Shown here: positions 1 through 7,941 of the stretch, piece by piece
How the letters are laid out: every line of letters begins with the position of its first letter
Numbering within the stretch: the stretch's first letter is position 1
NCBI GenBank assembly: GCA_012798135.1
Contig: JAAZNU010000185.1
Location: 1-20,181 of the forward strand
Direction: 5' to 3'
Origin: Veillonellaceae bacterium
GTDB lineage: Bacteria; Bacillota_C; Negativicutes; UBA1444
Length of the DNA stretch: 20,181 bases
The notes under the pieces: generated by a model
The model's input: the letters and a program-made list of their open reading frames with translations, nothing else
What the model was told of the DNA's origin: nothing
Databases searched by the model: none
Made by a program: the position numbers and the translations under genes

Positions 1-838
1 AGCCCTTGCTTGAGATATAGAGAAGCACGGCCAGCGAGACCCCGGCGAATGCGCTTCTTCCTCCGCCGAAGATCAGCAGGCCTGCGCACGCGAGTGAGAG
101 AAGGAGAAACCTCCACCTTGCGGTGGTCACCCAACCGGTGTATGCAGCCAGGAAGCCGTACCCTCCCGCCTGATCCAACCCTCCCACTCTATTCGTCTGC
201 AGGAGCACCGAGGAAATCCCACCCTCGTACAGCATATAGCGGAGATTGCGCTCGAAGAAGGGGACTTCTCCGATCACACCGAGGTAGTTGGCAACCCTGA
301 CAATTCCTATTGCCAGGCTTGTGTATGCCAGTGCGGAAATCAGACTGCGGGGCTCGGTCAGCCCTGATATCAGGGCCTGAGTGATCACGGCGAAACCGCA
401 GAAGCAGGCGAATGCGTAGTAATAGTATTTCAGACCATAACTCGTACCCAGGCCTCCCAGAAGCGTTCTGGTGCCAGCAGGGTTTCTCGCATAGCTGAAC
501 AGCAGCCCGAGCCCCAGGAAGACCATTCCCAGGATGGCATACCTGTGAATCCTTGAAATGGCGGGGCGCTTTACGGGCCAGCGCCTCGAGACGATCAACT
601 CGATGAGAAGAAGCGGGGCGAGTATGTCGAAAAGGGTGACGCGTATTCCTCCCAGCACAGGTCCCCCGGGTCCCACGGGGAAGAAGGCCCCCAGGAACAT
701 CATGGTGACCCTCAAACTGCGGGGGAACGCCAGGAATACCAGGGGAGCTATGATGTTGAGCGCTCCCGACCCCATCTCCAAGATCAGCAGTCCGGCAACG
801 CATCCCGCTGCAAGTGCAAGGATCAGGTGTCGATTCAC
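1..838 (-). CDS. Wzy / O-antigen ligase-like membrane protein (partial)
   Basis: This reading frame is open from a GTG at 838 to the left edge, so only about 279 N-terminal residues are visible and the C-terminus is missing. The translation is strongly hydrophobic, with many membrane segments (for example LILALAAGCVAGLLIL, then LFDILAPLLLIELIV, then AILGMVFLGLGLLF). Near the cut end it has GGGRSAFAGVSLAVLLY, which resembles the SRS-type signature of the Wzy_C/O-antigen ligase family. Such proteins polymerise lipid-linked repeat units or ligate them to an acceptor at the outer face of the inner membrane. The start is uncertain: GTG at 838 is the only usual start codon I see after the upstream in-frame stop, and it has no strong ribosome binding site. 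Polymerase and ligase cannot be told apart from this fragment. Confidence 0.72.
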   Translation of the reverse strand, partial: MNRHLILALAAGCVAGLLILEMGSGALNIIAPLVFLAFPRSLRVTMMFLGAFFPVGPGGPVLGGIRVTLFDILAPLLLIELIVSRRWPVKRPAISRIHRYAILGMVFLGLGLLFSYARNPAGTRTLLGGLGTSYGLKYYYYAFACFCGFAVITQALISGLTEPRSLISALAYTSLAIGIVRVANYLGVIGEVPFFERNLRYMLYEGGISSVLLQTNRVGGLDQAGGYGFLAAYTGWVTTARWRFLLLSLACAGLLIFGGGRSAFAGVSLAVLLYISSKG

Positions 839-973
839 GCGAATATCACGCTCGGCCCGAAGACAGGCCTGATATCGCGAGGAGATCCCATCCCTTTCCT
901 GGCCTTTCTCGTCGGTTGCCGTTCATGCACCTGGTTCAGCTTTCGAATATAGTCTTGATGAACCCGGCCATAA

Positions 974-995
974 TATAATATCTGATACGAAGGAG
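974..995 (+). promoter_or_regulatory. Candidate -10 box and ribosome binding site before the GT-C gene at 1008
   Basis: A perfect TATAAT lies at 974-979 in a short AT-rich stretch, and AAGGAG at 990-995 is 12 nt before the ATG at 1008. No good -35 sits at 16-18 nt; TTGATG at 955-960 is too close unless a shifted -10 (TAATAT, 976-981) is used. The region separates two divergent genes, so regulation from here is plausible, but only the -10 and the Shine-Dalgarno sequence are seen directly. Confidence 0.4.
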
Positions 996-1007
996 CCCTG
1001 CAGAAGA

Positions 1008-2238
1008 ATGCCGTCCAGACTCGGATTCCGGGCACTGAGTTTCCTACTTGCAGCAGCGCTTTTGCTGCCGAGCTACCTCATTTTCTGGAACAGCCTCTGG
1101 GGCGATGCCGCGATCTACTTCAACTACTTCCTGCGGTTCTTCGACCTGCCTTTCTCCTTCCAGCCCGGCACGGTGAGTTTCGGAGCCTCCTCACCGCTCC
1201 ATGTGATGGTCATGGCACCGGTGTTCCATGTCTTCCACCATGGAGGGCTCTGGCTGGATGCCGTCAGGGCTTTCGGCCTGGTCCTGCTTTCTGCTGCTGT
1301 GGTTCTCCTCGGTTCGGTCACCGGGAGAGGTTACCAGGGCTCGTCTCGATCGCCATCCTGATTGGACTGGACAGGCCGTTGATCTACAGCTCTGCGCAGG
1401 GATTCGAAACACCCCTGGCCTTCCTCTACGTATCCATCCTCGTGTATCTCAACTGTAAGGGGCTCAGTGGCCGGGCTGTCGGGGCAGCTGGCACCGCCTA
1501 CATCGTGAGATATGTCCAGCCGGCCGTTCCAGTACTTGTTCTGCGGGCAGGGGAAGTCATCTGGCGAATCGGGATGTGGTCGGGCAGAGCCGCACAGCGT
1601 TTTGTCCAGGGCCTTCAGAGATTCAGGAGGTCAGCCGGTTATGCCCTGCTGGCTCCACTAATCCTGCTGGCTGTTCCCTGGCATGTTCGTGATTCGGTGC
1701 TGGCGAGGCACTTCGAATTCGATCTCGAAGTCCTTCTCCTGGAGGATCTCGCAAGCGCGATGGAAGCATTGCCTGCGGAACCTGACGAGGCGATCCTCAT
1801 GTATGAGATTCAGGGGCAGTTCTCGCTTTCCCTGCCCCGCATAAGCATGGACGGAATCGTCGGGGGGAGGCGATCGACTTCCTGAACAGAAGGCAGGACT
1901 TCCGCGAGATGATCGAAGAGAATGGCATCGGCTACATAGTCACGATGAACGCGATGAACTATCGCAGTGTATATGAGGGCACTCCTCTGAGCGAGCTGTA
2001 CGAGTTCGACCTCGAGAGCGGGATAGGCGAGCAGGTGACTATCGACGGCGTCCGTTTCAAGAAACTGACCAGCAATCCCTGGTTTGCTGACAGAAGGCTG
2101 TTCTCGGTTGTCGCACGTGAGGGGTTGAATTCCGGTGACAGCATCCGGGGCGTCGGATCCGAGGGTGGAGTGTGGTCCGGGCTCTCACCGATGTGGAACT
2201 CCGTTTACTCTGTCGAGATTCCTGGCGGAGAGGTTTGA
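1008..2238 (+). pseudogene. GT-C family membrane glycosyltransferase, broken by two apparent -1 frameshifts
   Basis: Three consecutive frames carry one protein. Frame 1 runs from ATG 1008 to about 1330 and contains DAAIYFNYFLRFF and FGASSPLHVMVMAP. These match the DxxxY first loop and the 'G..SPL' motif of GT39/AftB-like glycosyltransferases that use polyprenyl-phosphate sugars. Frame 2 continues with GLVSIAILIGLDRPLIY and SSAQGFETPLAFLYV, the family's 'G(M/F)ETPL' motif, up to about 1861. Frame 3 gives EAIDFLNRRQDFREMIEENG and a soluble C-terminal domain ending at TGA 2236-2238. Each step equals the loss of one base: the first between about 1320 and 1345, the second best placed in the G6 run at 1862-1867. 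Restored, the protein would be about 410 residues, shorter than I expect for the family, with few membrane segments in the middle, so an additional in-frame loss is possible. Either a pseudogene or two sequence errors. Confidence 0.75.
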
Positions 2239-2353
2239 TGAGAATGGGCATGGCCTGCAGTTCTTCAGGAACCTCTTCTCACTCTTCACCTGATACATCA
2301 CCATATGATGCTCGTTCCTGATCGGCTTCCCAGCATCAAGACAGGGACTTCCT

Positions 2354-3763
2354 GTGACGGCGATAGATAAGGCGAGAGCGGCATCGCCGCTGATCCTGAA
2401 GAAGGCCTATCGTCGGGTGGTTTCCGTGATAGCTCCCTTCGAGCGCAGGATAGATCATGGAGTTTACAGAGACACCAGGAGGCTGCTCGAGCAGACCAGA
2501 TACTGGAGCGCGGACCGTCTCCACGACTACCAGGAGAAAGAGCTCGACAGACTCCTGGCACATTGTTGCAAGCAGATACCTTACTATCGAAAGCTCTTCG
2601 GAGACCTGGAGATAGGATCTTTCCACTCCGATCCGTTCATGGCCCTCTCGAAGCTTCCCCTCATGGACAAGGTAACCGTCAGGCAGCATTTCGACGAGCT
2701 CGTTGCCCGTAACATCCCTGCAAGGCTGCGTCATTATGAGACAACCGGAGGAACTACGGACAAGCCTCTAGCCTTCTTTTCCGAGAAGGGCTTCTCGGGA
2801 CCCAGGGAACTGGCGTTCTGGCATGACTCGATCTGCAGAACTGGATACAGGGTCGGAGAGACCGTCGCGGTGCTCAGGAACAACACCCTTCCAGCAGGGA
2901 TGATCTCGCTCTACAATCCGATGCGATGCCAGTTGATCCTCGACCCCTTCAAGCTCAGGCCCGACAATGTGCACCTGTACATCGAAGCCCTGGTGAAGCA
3001 TGGGATTCGATATCTTCATGCATACCCGTCCTGTGTATCCACTCTCATCAGATTCTGTGCCCAGCGCGGATTGGAAATCTGCAGTACATTGACCGCGATC
3101 TTCGCAGGGTCGGAGAACGTCTATCCCGGCCAGCGCGAGGAGGCAGAGAAGCGTTTCGGGGGGCGATACTTCAGCTGGTATGGTCATAGCGAGAAACTCA
3201 TACATGCCTCGGAGTGTGAGTATTCCACCTCATACCACGCGTTTCCCGAGTACGGGATAGTCGAGCTGATTGACTCCGATGGCAGATCGATCTCGGAACC
3301 AGGCCGCAGAGGAGAGATCGTTGGCACTGGCTTCAACAACAGGGTGATGCCCCTTCTAAGGTACCGTACGGGGGATTATGCGGAGTGGGCCCCCTCTTCA
3401 GCCTGCGCCTGCGGAAGAAATCACCCGATGCTGGTCAATGTGCACGGCAGATGGCTCCAGGAACTGGTTTATGGCAGGAGCGGCTCCAGGATCTCGATTA
3501 CGAGCATCAACACGCATTCCGGCCTGTTCGACAGGGTAAGGAACATGCAGTTTGTGCAACACGAAAAGGGGAAGCTGACGCTAAACCTGATCAGGGGCGA
3601 GGGCTTCTCCGATCAGGATGGCGTCATGATAAGGTCTGAGTTGAACAGGATATTGCAGGATGAGATGGAGATCGAGCTCGATTACGTGGACTCGATAGAG
3701 ACAACTCTTCGAGGCAAGCACAGGTTCCTGATACAGAACTGCACAGATGATGAGCCAGTCTAG
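2354..3763 (+). CDS. CapK/PaaK-like adenylate-forming enzyme
   Basis: This 469-residue protein belongs to the phenylacetate-CoA ligase/CapK branch of adenylate-forming enzymes, which activate a carboxylic acid as an acyl-adenylate. Visible motifs are YETTGGTTDKPLAFF (the phosphate-binding loop), AGSENVYPGQREEAEKRFGG followed by WYGHSEK (adenine-binding segment), RYRTGDYA, the small Cys pattern ACACGRNHP followed by VHGR, and RGKHRFLIQ near the C-terminus with the expected late lysine. The start is GTG at 2354 with AGGGA at 2343-2347. The gene follows the broken GT-C gene by 115 nt and overlaps the DUF362 gene by 17 nt, so those two are probably made together. CapK homologues are common in capsule and exopolysaccharide loci, where their acyl substrate is usually unknown; modifying a glycan with an acid or amino acid is an inference. 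Confidence 0.87.
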   Translation: MTAIDKARAASPLILKKAYRRVVSVIAPFERRIDHGVYRDTRRLLEQTRYWSADRLHDYQEKELDRLLAHCCKQIPYYRKLFGDLEIGSFHSDPFMALSKLPLMDKVTVRQHFDELVARNIPARLRHYETTGGTTDKPLAFFSEKGFSGPRELAFWHDSICRTGYRVGETVAVLRNNTLPAGMISLYNPMRCQLILDPFKLRPDNVHLYIEALVKHGIRYLHAYPSCVSTLIRFCAQRGLEICSTLTAIFAGSENVYPGQREEAEKRFGGRYFSWYGHSEKLIHASECEYSTSYHAFPEYGIVELIDSDGRSISEPGRRGEIVGTGFNNRVMPLLRYRTGDYAEWAPSSACACGRNHPMLVNVHGRWLQELVYGRSGSRISITSINTHSGLFDRVRNMQFVQHEKGKLTLNLIRGEGFSDQDGVMIRSELNRILQDEMEIELDYVDSIETTLRGKHRFLIQNCTDDEPV

Positions 3764-5294
3764 CCTGGGTGGATCAGCAGGAGATCACAGGTCCTGTTAC
3801 ACACGGACTTCGGTTGCTGTTGCGGGCCGTATCGGAATCACATATCCGGCAGATCCTCCGTTCCATCCTTCGGAATCCTACCCGGAATATCCCTTCCAGG
3901 CCGACGATCTCTCACAGATTCCGAATCACGCATACGCGGTTGTCAGAGAGTGCCTGAGACTGCTGGGGCTGGACAGAGAGAGGTTCGGGCAGGAGTCATG
4001 GAATCCCCTCGGTGAGATCATAAAAGCAGGAGATCATGTCCTCATCAAGCCGAATGCCGTACTGGACATCCATCTGTCGGGAGACGACCTCTTCTCTGTC
4101 GTCACACACGCCTCGGTCATCCGGGCTGTTATCGATTACGTTCTGATAGCTCTCGGAGGCAGAGGCAAGGTATCGATCGCCGATGCTCCTCAGTTCAATG
4201 CCGATTTCGAGAACTACATAAAGGCAACAGGGCTGCAGAAAGTCGTCGATTTCTTCAGGATGCGGGATATGCCCGGAGTAGAGATCCTCGATCTGCGGCG
4301 TTGGTCTGCCAGGCTGGACGAATCGCTGGGGATCTATACCCAGAGGTCTCGTTCAGACCTTGCCGGAGATCCCCTGGGCTATTCGGAGATAGACCTGGGA
4401 CCTCTCAGCATGCTGACCGATCTGCCCGGCCTCGACCGGCTCTATGGGGCGGATTTCGACTACACGATGACGAGGAAAAACCACAACGGATTGCATCACA
4501 TGTATCTTATCGCCAACAGCGTTCTGGACGCCGACGTCATCGTGAGCATCCCCAAGCTCAAGACTCACAGGAAGACGGGAGCCAGCCTCAATATCAAGGG
4601 TCTGGTCGGGACGAACGGTGACAAGAACTACCTGGCTCACTACCGGGTAGGCCCACCATCCTCCGGCGGTGACGAATACCCCGATGGCAAGGAAGCCCTG
4701 CGTCACATCTCACTCCAGTACCAGCGTTTCTCGTCGAAGTGGCTGCTCACGCATAACAGACGCTTCCTTGAACATTCCTTCGTCCTGCTCGAAAAGATCA
4801 GAGCGTTCGCAGCCAGGTTCTCTCGGAGGATAGGAGTTCTTGCACCTCGCAAATCGGGCGTTTCAGACATCGCATACGGCAACTGGAGCGGCAACGACAC
4901 AGCCTGGAGAATGGCTGTGGATCTCCTGAGAATAGTCATGTACTCCGACCGGGCCGGGATAGTCTGCAGTGAACCGCAGAGACGATTTTTCTGCCTTCTG
5001 GATGGAATCACGGCCGGAGAGGGCGAAGGACCGCTAGCACCGACCCCCAGACTATTCGGCAGAGTGATCGCAGGAACGAACCCGGTTGCGGTAGACGTGA
5101 CTGGTGCTTCGGTCATGGGCATTGAGCCTCGGACTCTCCGCATACTGCGTTGTTTCCAGGATGGCCGGGCGGATTGGGCTCTATGCCGGGATTTCGACGC
5201 GATTGCTGTCAGCCTTCCGGGAATGGACACTCCGTGCAAACCAGGCGGAATAAGGCTTGGTGATCTACCCTTCAGGATGCCCAGTGGATGGTGA
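3747..5294 (+). CDS. DUF362 domain protein
   Basis: This 515-residue protein matches the DUF362 family. Near the N-terminus it has AGRIGITYP and a long stretch around LIKPNAV and VVTHASVIRAVIDYVL. The middle holds DADVIVSIPKLKTHRKTGAS and LNIKGLVGTNGDK, and the C-terminal part holds LLDGITAGEGEGPLAPTP and GTNPVAVDVTGASVMG, all family hallmarks. The biochemical function is not established. Many relatives carry a ferredoxin-type cluster domain; the cysteines here are scattered and no CxxCxxC pattern is seen, so this is the form without Fe-S. The start is one of two adjacent ATGs (3747 or 3750) inside the end of the CapK-like gene, with a weak ribosome binding site, suggesting translational coupling. 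The 3' end overlaps the convergent wzx gene by 30 nt. Confidence 0.85.
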   Translation: MMSQSSLGGSAGDHRSCYTRTSVAVAGRIGITYPADPPFHPSESYPEYPFQADDLSQIPNHAYAVVRECLRLLGLDRERFGQESWNPLGEIIKAGDHVLIKPNAVLDIHLSGDDLFSVVTHASVIRAVIDYVLIALGGRGKVSIADAPQFNADFENYIKATGLQKVVDFFRMRDMPGVEILDLRRWSARLDESLGIYTQRSRSDLAGDPLGYSEIDLGPLSMLTDLPGLDRLYGADFDYTMTRKNHNGLHHMYLIANSVLDADVIVSIPKLKTHRKTGASLNIKGLVGTNGDKNYLAHYRVGPPSSGGDEYPDGKEALRHISLQYQRFSSKWLLTHNRRFLEHSFVLLEKIRAFAARFSRRIGVLAPRKSGVSDIAYGNWSGNDTAWRMAVDLLRIVMYSDRAGIVCSEPQRRFFCLLDGITAGEGEGPLAPTPRLFGRVIAGTNPVAVDVTGASVMGIEPRTLRILRCFQDGRADWALCRDFDAIAVSLPGMDTPCKPGGIRLGDLPFRMPSGW

Positions 5295-6572
5295 GGCCGG
5301 CCCACCTCTGAGAATCCTCGATGTAAGCACCATGAAAACAGAATTCATCGCAAGGTTGGTTCCCACCAATATCCATGCGGCAGAGATGATCCCGTAGCGG
5401 GGAGTCAGCAGGAGCTGAAGCAGTGTGTTGCCCAGCATCATGATCAGCCCGGAAAAAGCGAGTGCCTTGAAGCGACCTTCCGCGAACAGGACCGCGGCGA
5501 ACGGAGCGAGGGCGGTACTAAAGGCAGCTCCGAGAAGCAGAATCCTCAGAACCGGTGCAGAGTCTGCATAACGCCCTCCGGCGATCAGATCCGTGATGAC
5601 TCCAGCAAAGGGTATCGCTGCTATGAACACCAGCGCAACGACTGATACGAGTTTGACGACGGTGATGAGCTTCCTTCTGAGAAGCTCCCTGGTTCGACAC
5701 GCAGAGAACTCGGGCAGCAGTACCGTCTTCACGTAGTTCATCACCATGAGGGCGAGAAGGTAGATCTTCGATGCGAATGCGTAGGCCCCCAGCTCGGCAA
5801 GGGGTCTCGCGCCGGTGAGAACGAGGAGATGGACCTGGGCGGCGATCCAGAGGAACAGCGAGTATGACAACAGCCAGCCCTGGCCCGGATCGAATCGAGC
5901 CGAGCTTCGTTCTATCACCCGACCTCGTCCGGCGAGCACTCCGGAGGCTGACAGAGCATATCCGGAAACGAGACAAGGTATCGACACATAGAAAAGTGCA
6001 ATTGCTGAAATGCTGGATCCGCGCAGAACTATCGTCAGCATGACTACTGCGATCAAGAAGGCCGCGGAGTTGATGATGTTGAACAGGGCATCCTTGTGGA
6101 AGCTCTTCGCCGCCTGGTAAACCGCCGATCGGCCGGCGACTGCTGTGTACCCGATCATGCCGATCGATGAGATCCTTACGAATGGCTCCAGTTCCGGTTT
6201 CCCGAAAACAAGGCTTGCAATGGGACCTGCAGCAGCCAGGAGCAGCAGCCCGACTCCGCCTGCATACAACAACTCGAGTTTGAGTATCCTTGCAGACACT
6301 CCGAGGGCCTGTTCCTTCTCGACGGCTTTTGCAGATCTTTGTATCAGAAGCCAGTTGAGCCAGGTCACGATCACGCCGGCGAAGAAACCGTTAAGCGTGT
6401 CTATTACGGAGAACAACCCGAACTCGTACGGATCGTAGTTCTGTACGATGAGCCAGATCGAGAAGAAGGAGATCAGTTTCGTAAGGCTCGAGCCCGTGAA
6501 AACCGTCAGTATCTTCCGCAGCAGTCCATCGCTGCCGGTTTCGCACACAAAGCGCTTGGAATCAGCTGACAT
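5265..6572 (-). CDS. wzx: Wzx-type polysaccharide flippase
   Basis: This 435-residue polytopic membrane protein has about a dozen hydrophobic segments and the polysaccharide transporter (Wzx/MVF-MATE fold) layout. An early SSLTKLISFFSIWLIVQNYDPYEFGLF stretch corresponds to the conserved first helix and the 'P.eyG.fs' turn. Later come AYAFASKIYLLALMVMNYVKTVLLPEFS and a C-terminal LTPRYGIISAAWILVGTNLAMN. These proteins flip undecaprenyl-pyrophosphate-linked repeat units across the inner membrane for a Wzy-type polymerase. It is the last gene of the leftward run, starting 12 nt after the stop of the GT-C gene at 6585. Its 3' end runs 30 nt into the convergent DUF362 gene. The family assignment is firm; the gene symbol reflects role by family and context, since Wzx sequences diverge widely. 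Confidence 0.88.
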   Translation of the reverse strand: MSADSKRFVCETGSDGLLRKILTVFTGSSLTKLISFFSIWLIVQNYDPYEFGLFSVIDTLNGFFAGVIVTWLNWLLIQRSAKAVEKEQALGVSARILKLELLYAGGVGLLLLAAAGPIASLVFGKPELEPFVRISSIGMIGYTAVAGRSAVYQAAKSFHKDALFNIINSAAFLIAVVMLTIVLRGSSISAIALFYVSIPCLVSGYALSASGVLAGRGRVIERSSARFDPGQGWLLSYSLFLWIAAQVHLLVLTGARPLAELGAYAFASKIYLLALMVMNYVKTVLLPEFSACRTRELLRRKLITVVKLVSVVALVFIAAIPFAGVITDLIAGGRYADSAPVLRILLLGAAFSTALAPFAAVLFAEGRFKALAFSGLIMMLGNTLLQLLLTPRYGIISAAWILVGTNLAMNSVFMVLTSRILRGGPASPSTGHPEG

Positions 6573-6584
6573 CAGAGTATCGAA

Positions 6585-7934
6585 TCACTTCTTCGATGGT
6601 TCGTTCTCATTCCCCTGCTCCATCTTGGCGCGAGATTGAGGGATACATGGAGCGCCTTCGGTAAACGGGCGTATGCGGGACTTACAACCTCTTCGAAAGA
6701 GTTGAGCTAAGTCCGCTGTGACCAGGGCAGCAGTAGTCGAAAAGAGCCACATGAAGGGTAGCCCATATCTGGGATTGCTGGCAAGTGGTCCTGCTGATAG
6801 AGCCGTGAACACAAACCAGCAGGATCCCAGGGCCAACAGGCTGCCATACCGGCGCCTCATTCCTCCAGCGATCGCTGCGAACAGGAACAGAATGCCGATT
6901 CCAGCCGAAATCGCGAACACTATTGCTTTAAGAAGCTTGAACAACCGTTGGTTATTCTGAAAAACAGGTACATCAGCGAAATACTGAACACCCGGCTTGA
7001 AGAATGAAGGCCAGCTGACAATGTGTGGTATGATCACCCGCCAGGGGCTTCTCCTGAATGACTCGACAGCCATGGACATCAAGACACTGTCGCGTCTTTC
7101 GAAATCCGGTGTACCGTCAGGCCTCAGATAGACTGTTTCGAGACTGTCCTTGAACTCATGGGGTGGTGTCGTCATCACCCCGCCCAGTACTGCAATCCTT
7201 GCCGGAAGCTCGAAACCATCCTGGAGAGTATATCTGTCATAGCCAAACAACAAGGAGTTCCGAAGCAGCCACAGCGACGGAACAGAATGCTGTGCGATAA
7301 CAAGAACAAGCACGAGAGCCAATCTGGCTTTTATGCTCTTCCGACCGACCATCAGCATGTATGCAGAAACAGGCAGAAATCCATACAGCAATATCGGCTT
7401 TACTAGGGCGCCGATACCCAGGACGAACCCGCTCAAGCCTGTCAGATAGACACTTCCAGTAAAGGATCGCTTCATTGTGCCAAGAACCGCGAACCAGGTT
7501 CCGAGACAGCAGAACATCAGAAACAGAGTGTCAGGGAGAAGAAGAAATGTATGAATGGATATGACCGGGGTGCAGAGAACACATAGCATCACCCACATCC
7601 TGTTGCAATCCGGTTTATGGATGATAGCGATCTGAGCTGCAACAATGGCAATCACGAGATGCATCAACTGCTGTAAAAGGATAGAGGCCAGTATCTCATC
7701 GCTGAAGATCGATTCGAGAAGTATGAGAAATACTGGATAGCCGGGCATCCTGAATAGAAGGGTCGGTGAATTCGATGATTCAATGCATTCCGCAGTTTCC
7801 AGATAACCAAGTCCGTCAGAAGTCATCACCACCGTCTGCCATGAATGCGTATCCAACTCGAGCACGGCTGCTAGAAACACCCTCGAGAGCATGATCAGCA
7901 GAACTGCTGTGGTGGTGCATTGTATGTGTTTCAC
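6585..7934 (-). CDS. GT-C membrane glycosyltransferase (GT39-like), paralogue 3
   Basis: A polytopic protein of about 449 residues. After the first membrane segment comes a loop with TSDGLGYLETAE and LFRMPGYPVFLILL. This matches the 'D...Y' acidic loop and 'fR.PgYPlf' motif of GT39/ArnT-like enzymes, which transfer sugars from polyprenyl-phosphate donors on the outer face of the inner membrane. Further shared marks are LLLPDTLFLMF, GALVKPILL, RRSPWRVIIPHIVSWP and NPRYGLPFMW. The frame is open up to 8150, but that part overlaps the preceding gene and reads as noise. GTG at 7934, just before the first hydrophobic helix and 7 nt after the upstream stop (7942-7944), is the better start. An internal ATG (MLSRVFLAAV) would cut the helix. 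It closely resembles the next two genes upstream, suggesting local duplication. The acceptor and the sugar are unknown. Confidence 0.82.
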   Translation of the reverse strand: MKHIQCTTTAVLLIMLSRVFLAAVLELDTHSWQTVVMTSDGLGYLETAECIESSNSPTLLFRMPGYPVFLILLESIFSDEILASILLQQLMHLVIAIVAAQIAIIHKPDCNRMWVMLCVLCTPVISIHTFLLLPDTLFLMFCCLGTWFAVLGTMKRSFTGSVYLTGLSGFVLGIGALVKPILLYGFLPVSAYMLMVGRKSIKARLALVLVLVIAQHSVPSLWLLRNSLLFGYDRYTLQDGFELPARIAVLGGVMTTPPHEFKDSLETVYLRPDGTPDFERRDSVLMSMAVESFRRSPWRVIIPHIVSWPSFFKPGVQYFADVPVFQNNQRLFKLLKAIVFAISAGIGILFLFAAIAGGMRRRYGSLLALGSCWFVFTALSAGPLASNPRYGLPFMWLFSTTAALVTADLAQLFRRGCKSRIRPFTEGAPCIPQSRAKMEQGNENEPSKK

Positions 7935-7941
7935 GATATGA

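Noticed and set aside
189..803. 204-residue minus-strand frame
   Set aside because: It is a shadow: the adjacent minus-strand frame gives a continuous hydrophobic Wzy/ligase-like protein, while this one is Arg/His-rich with no motifs.
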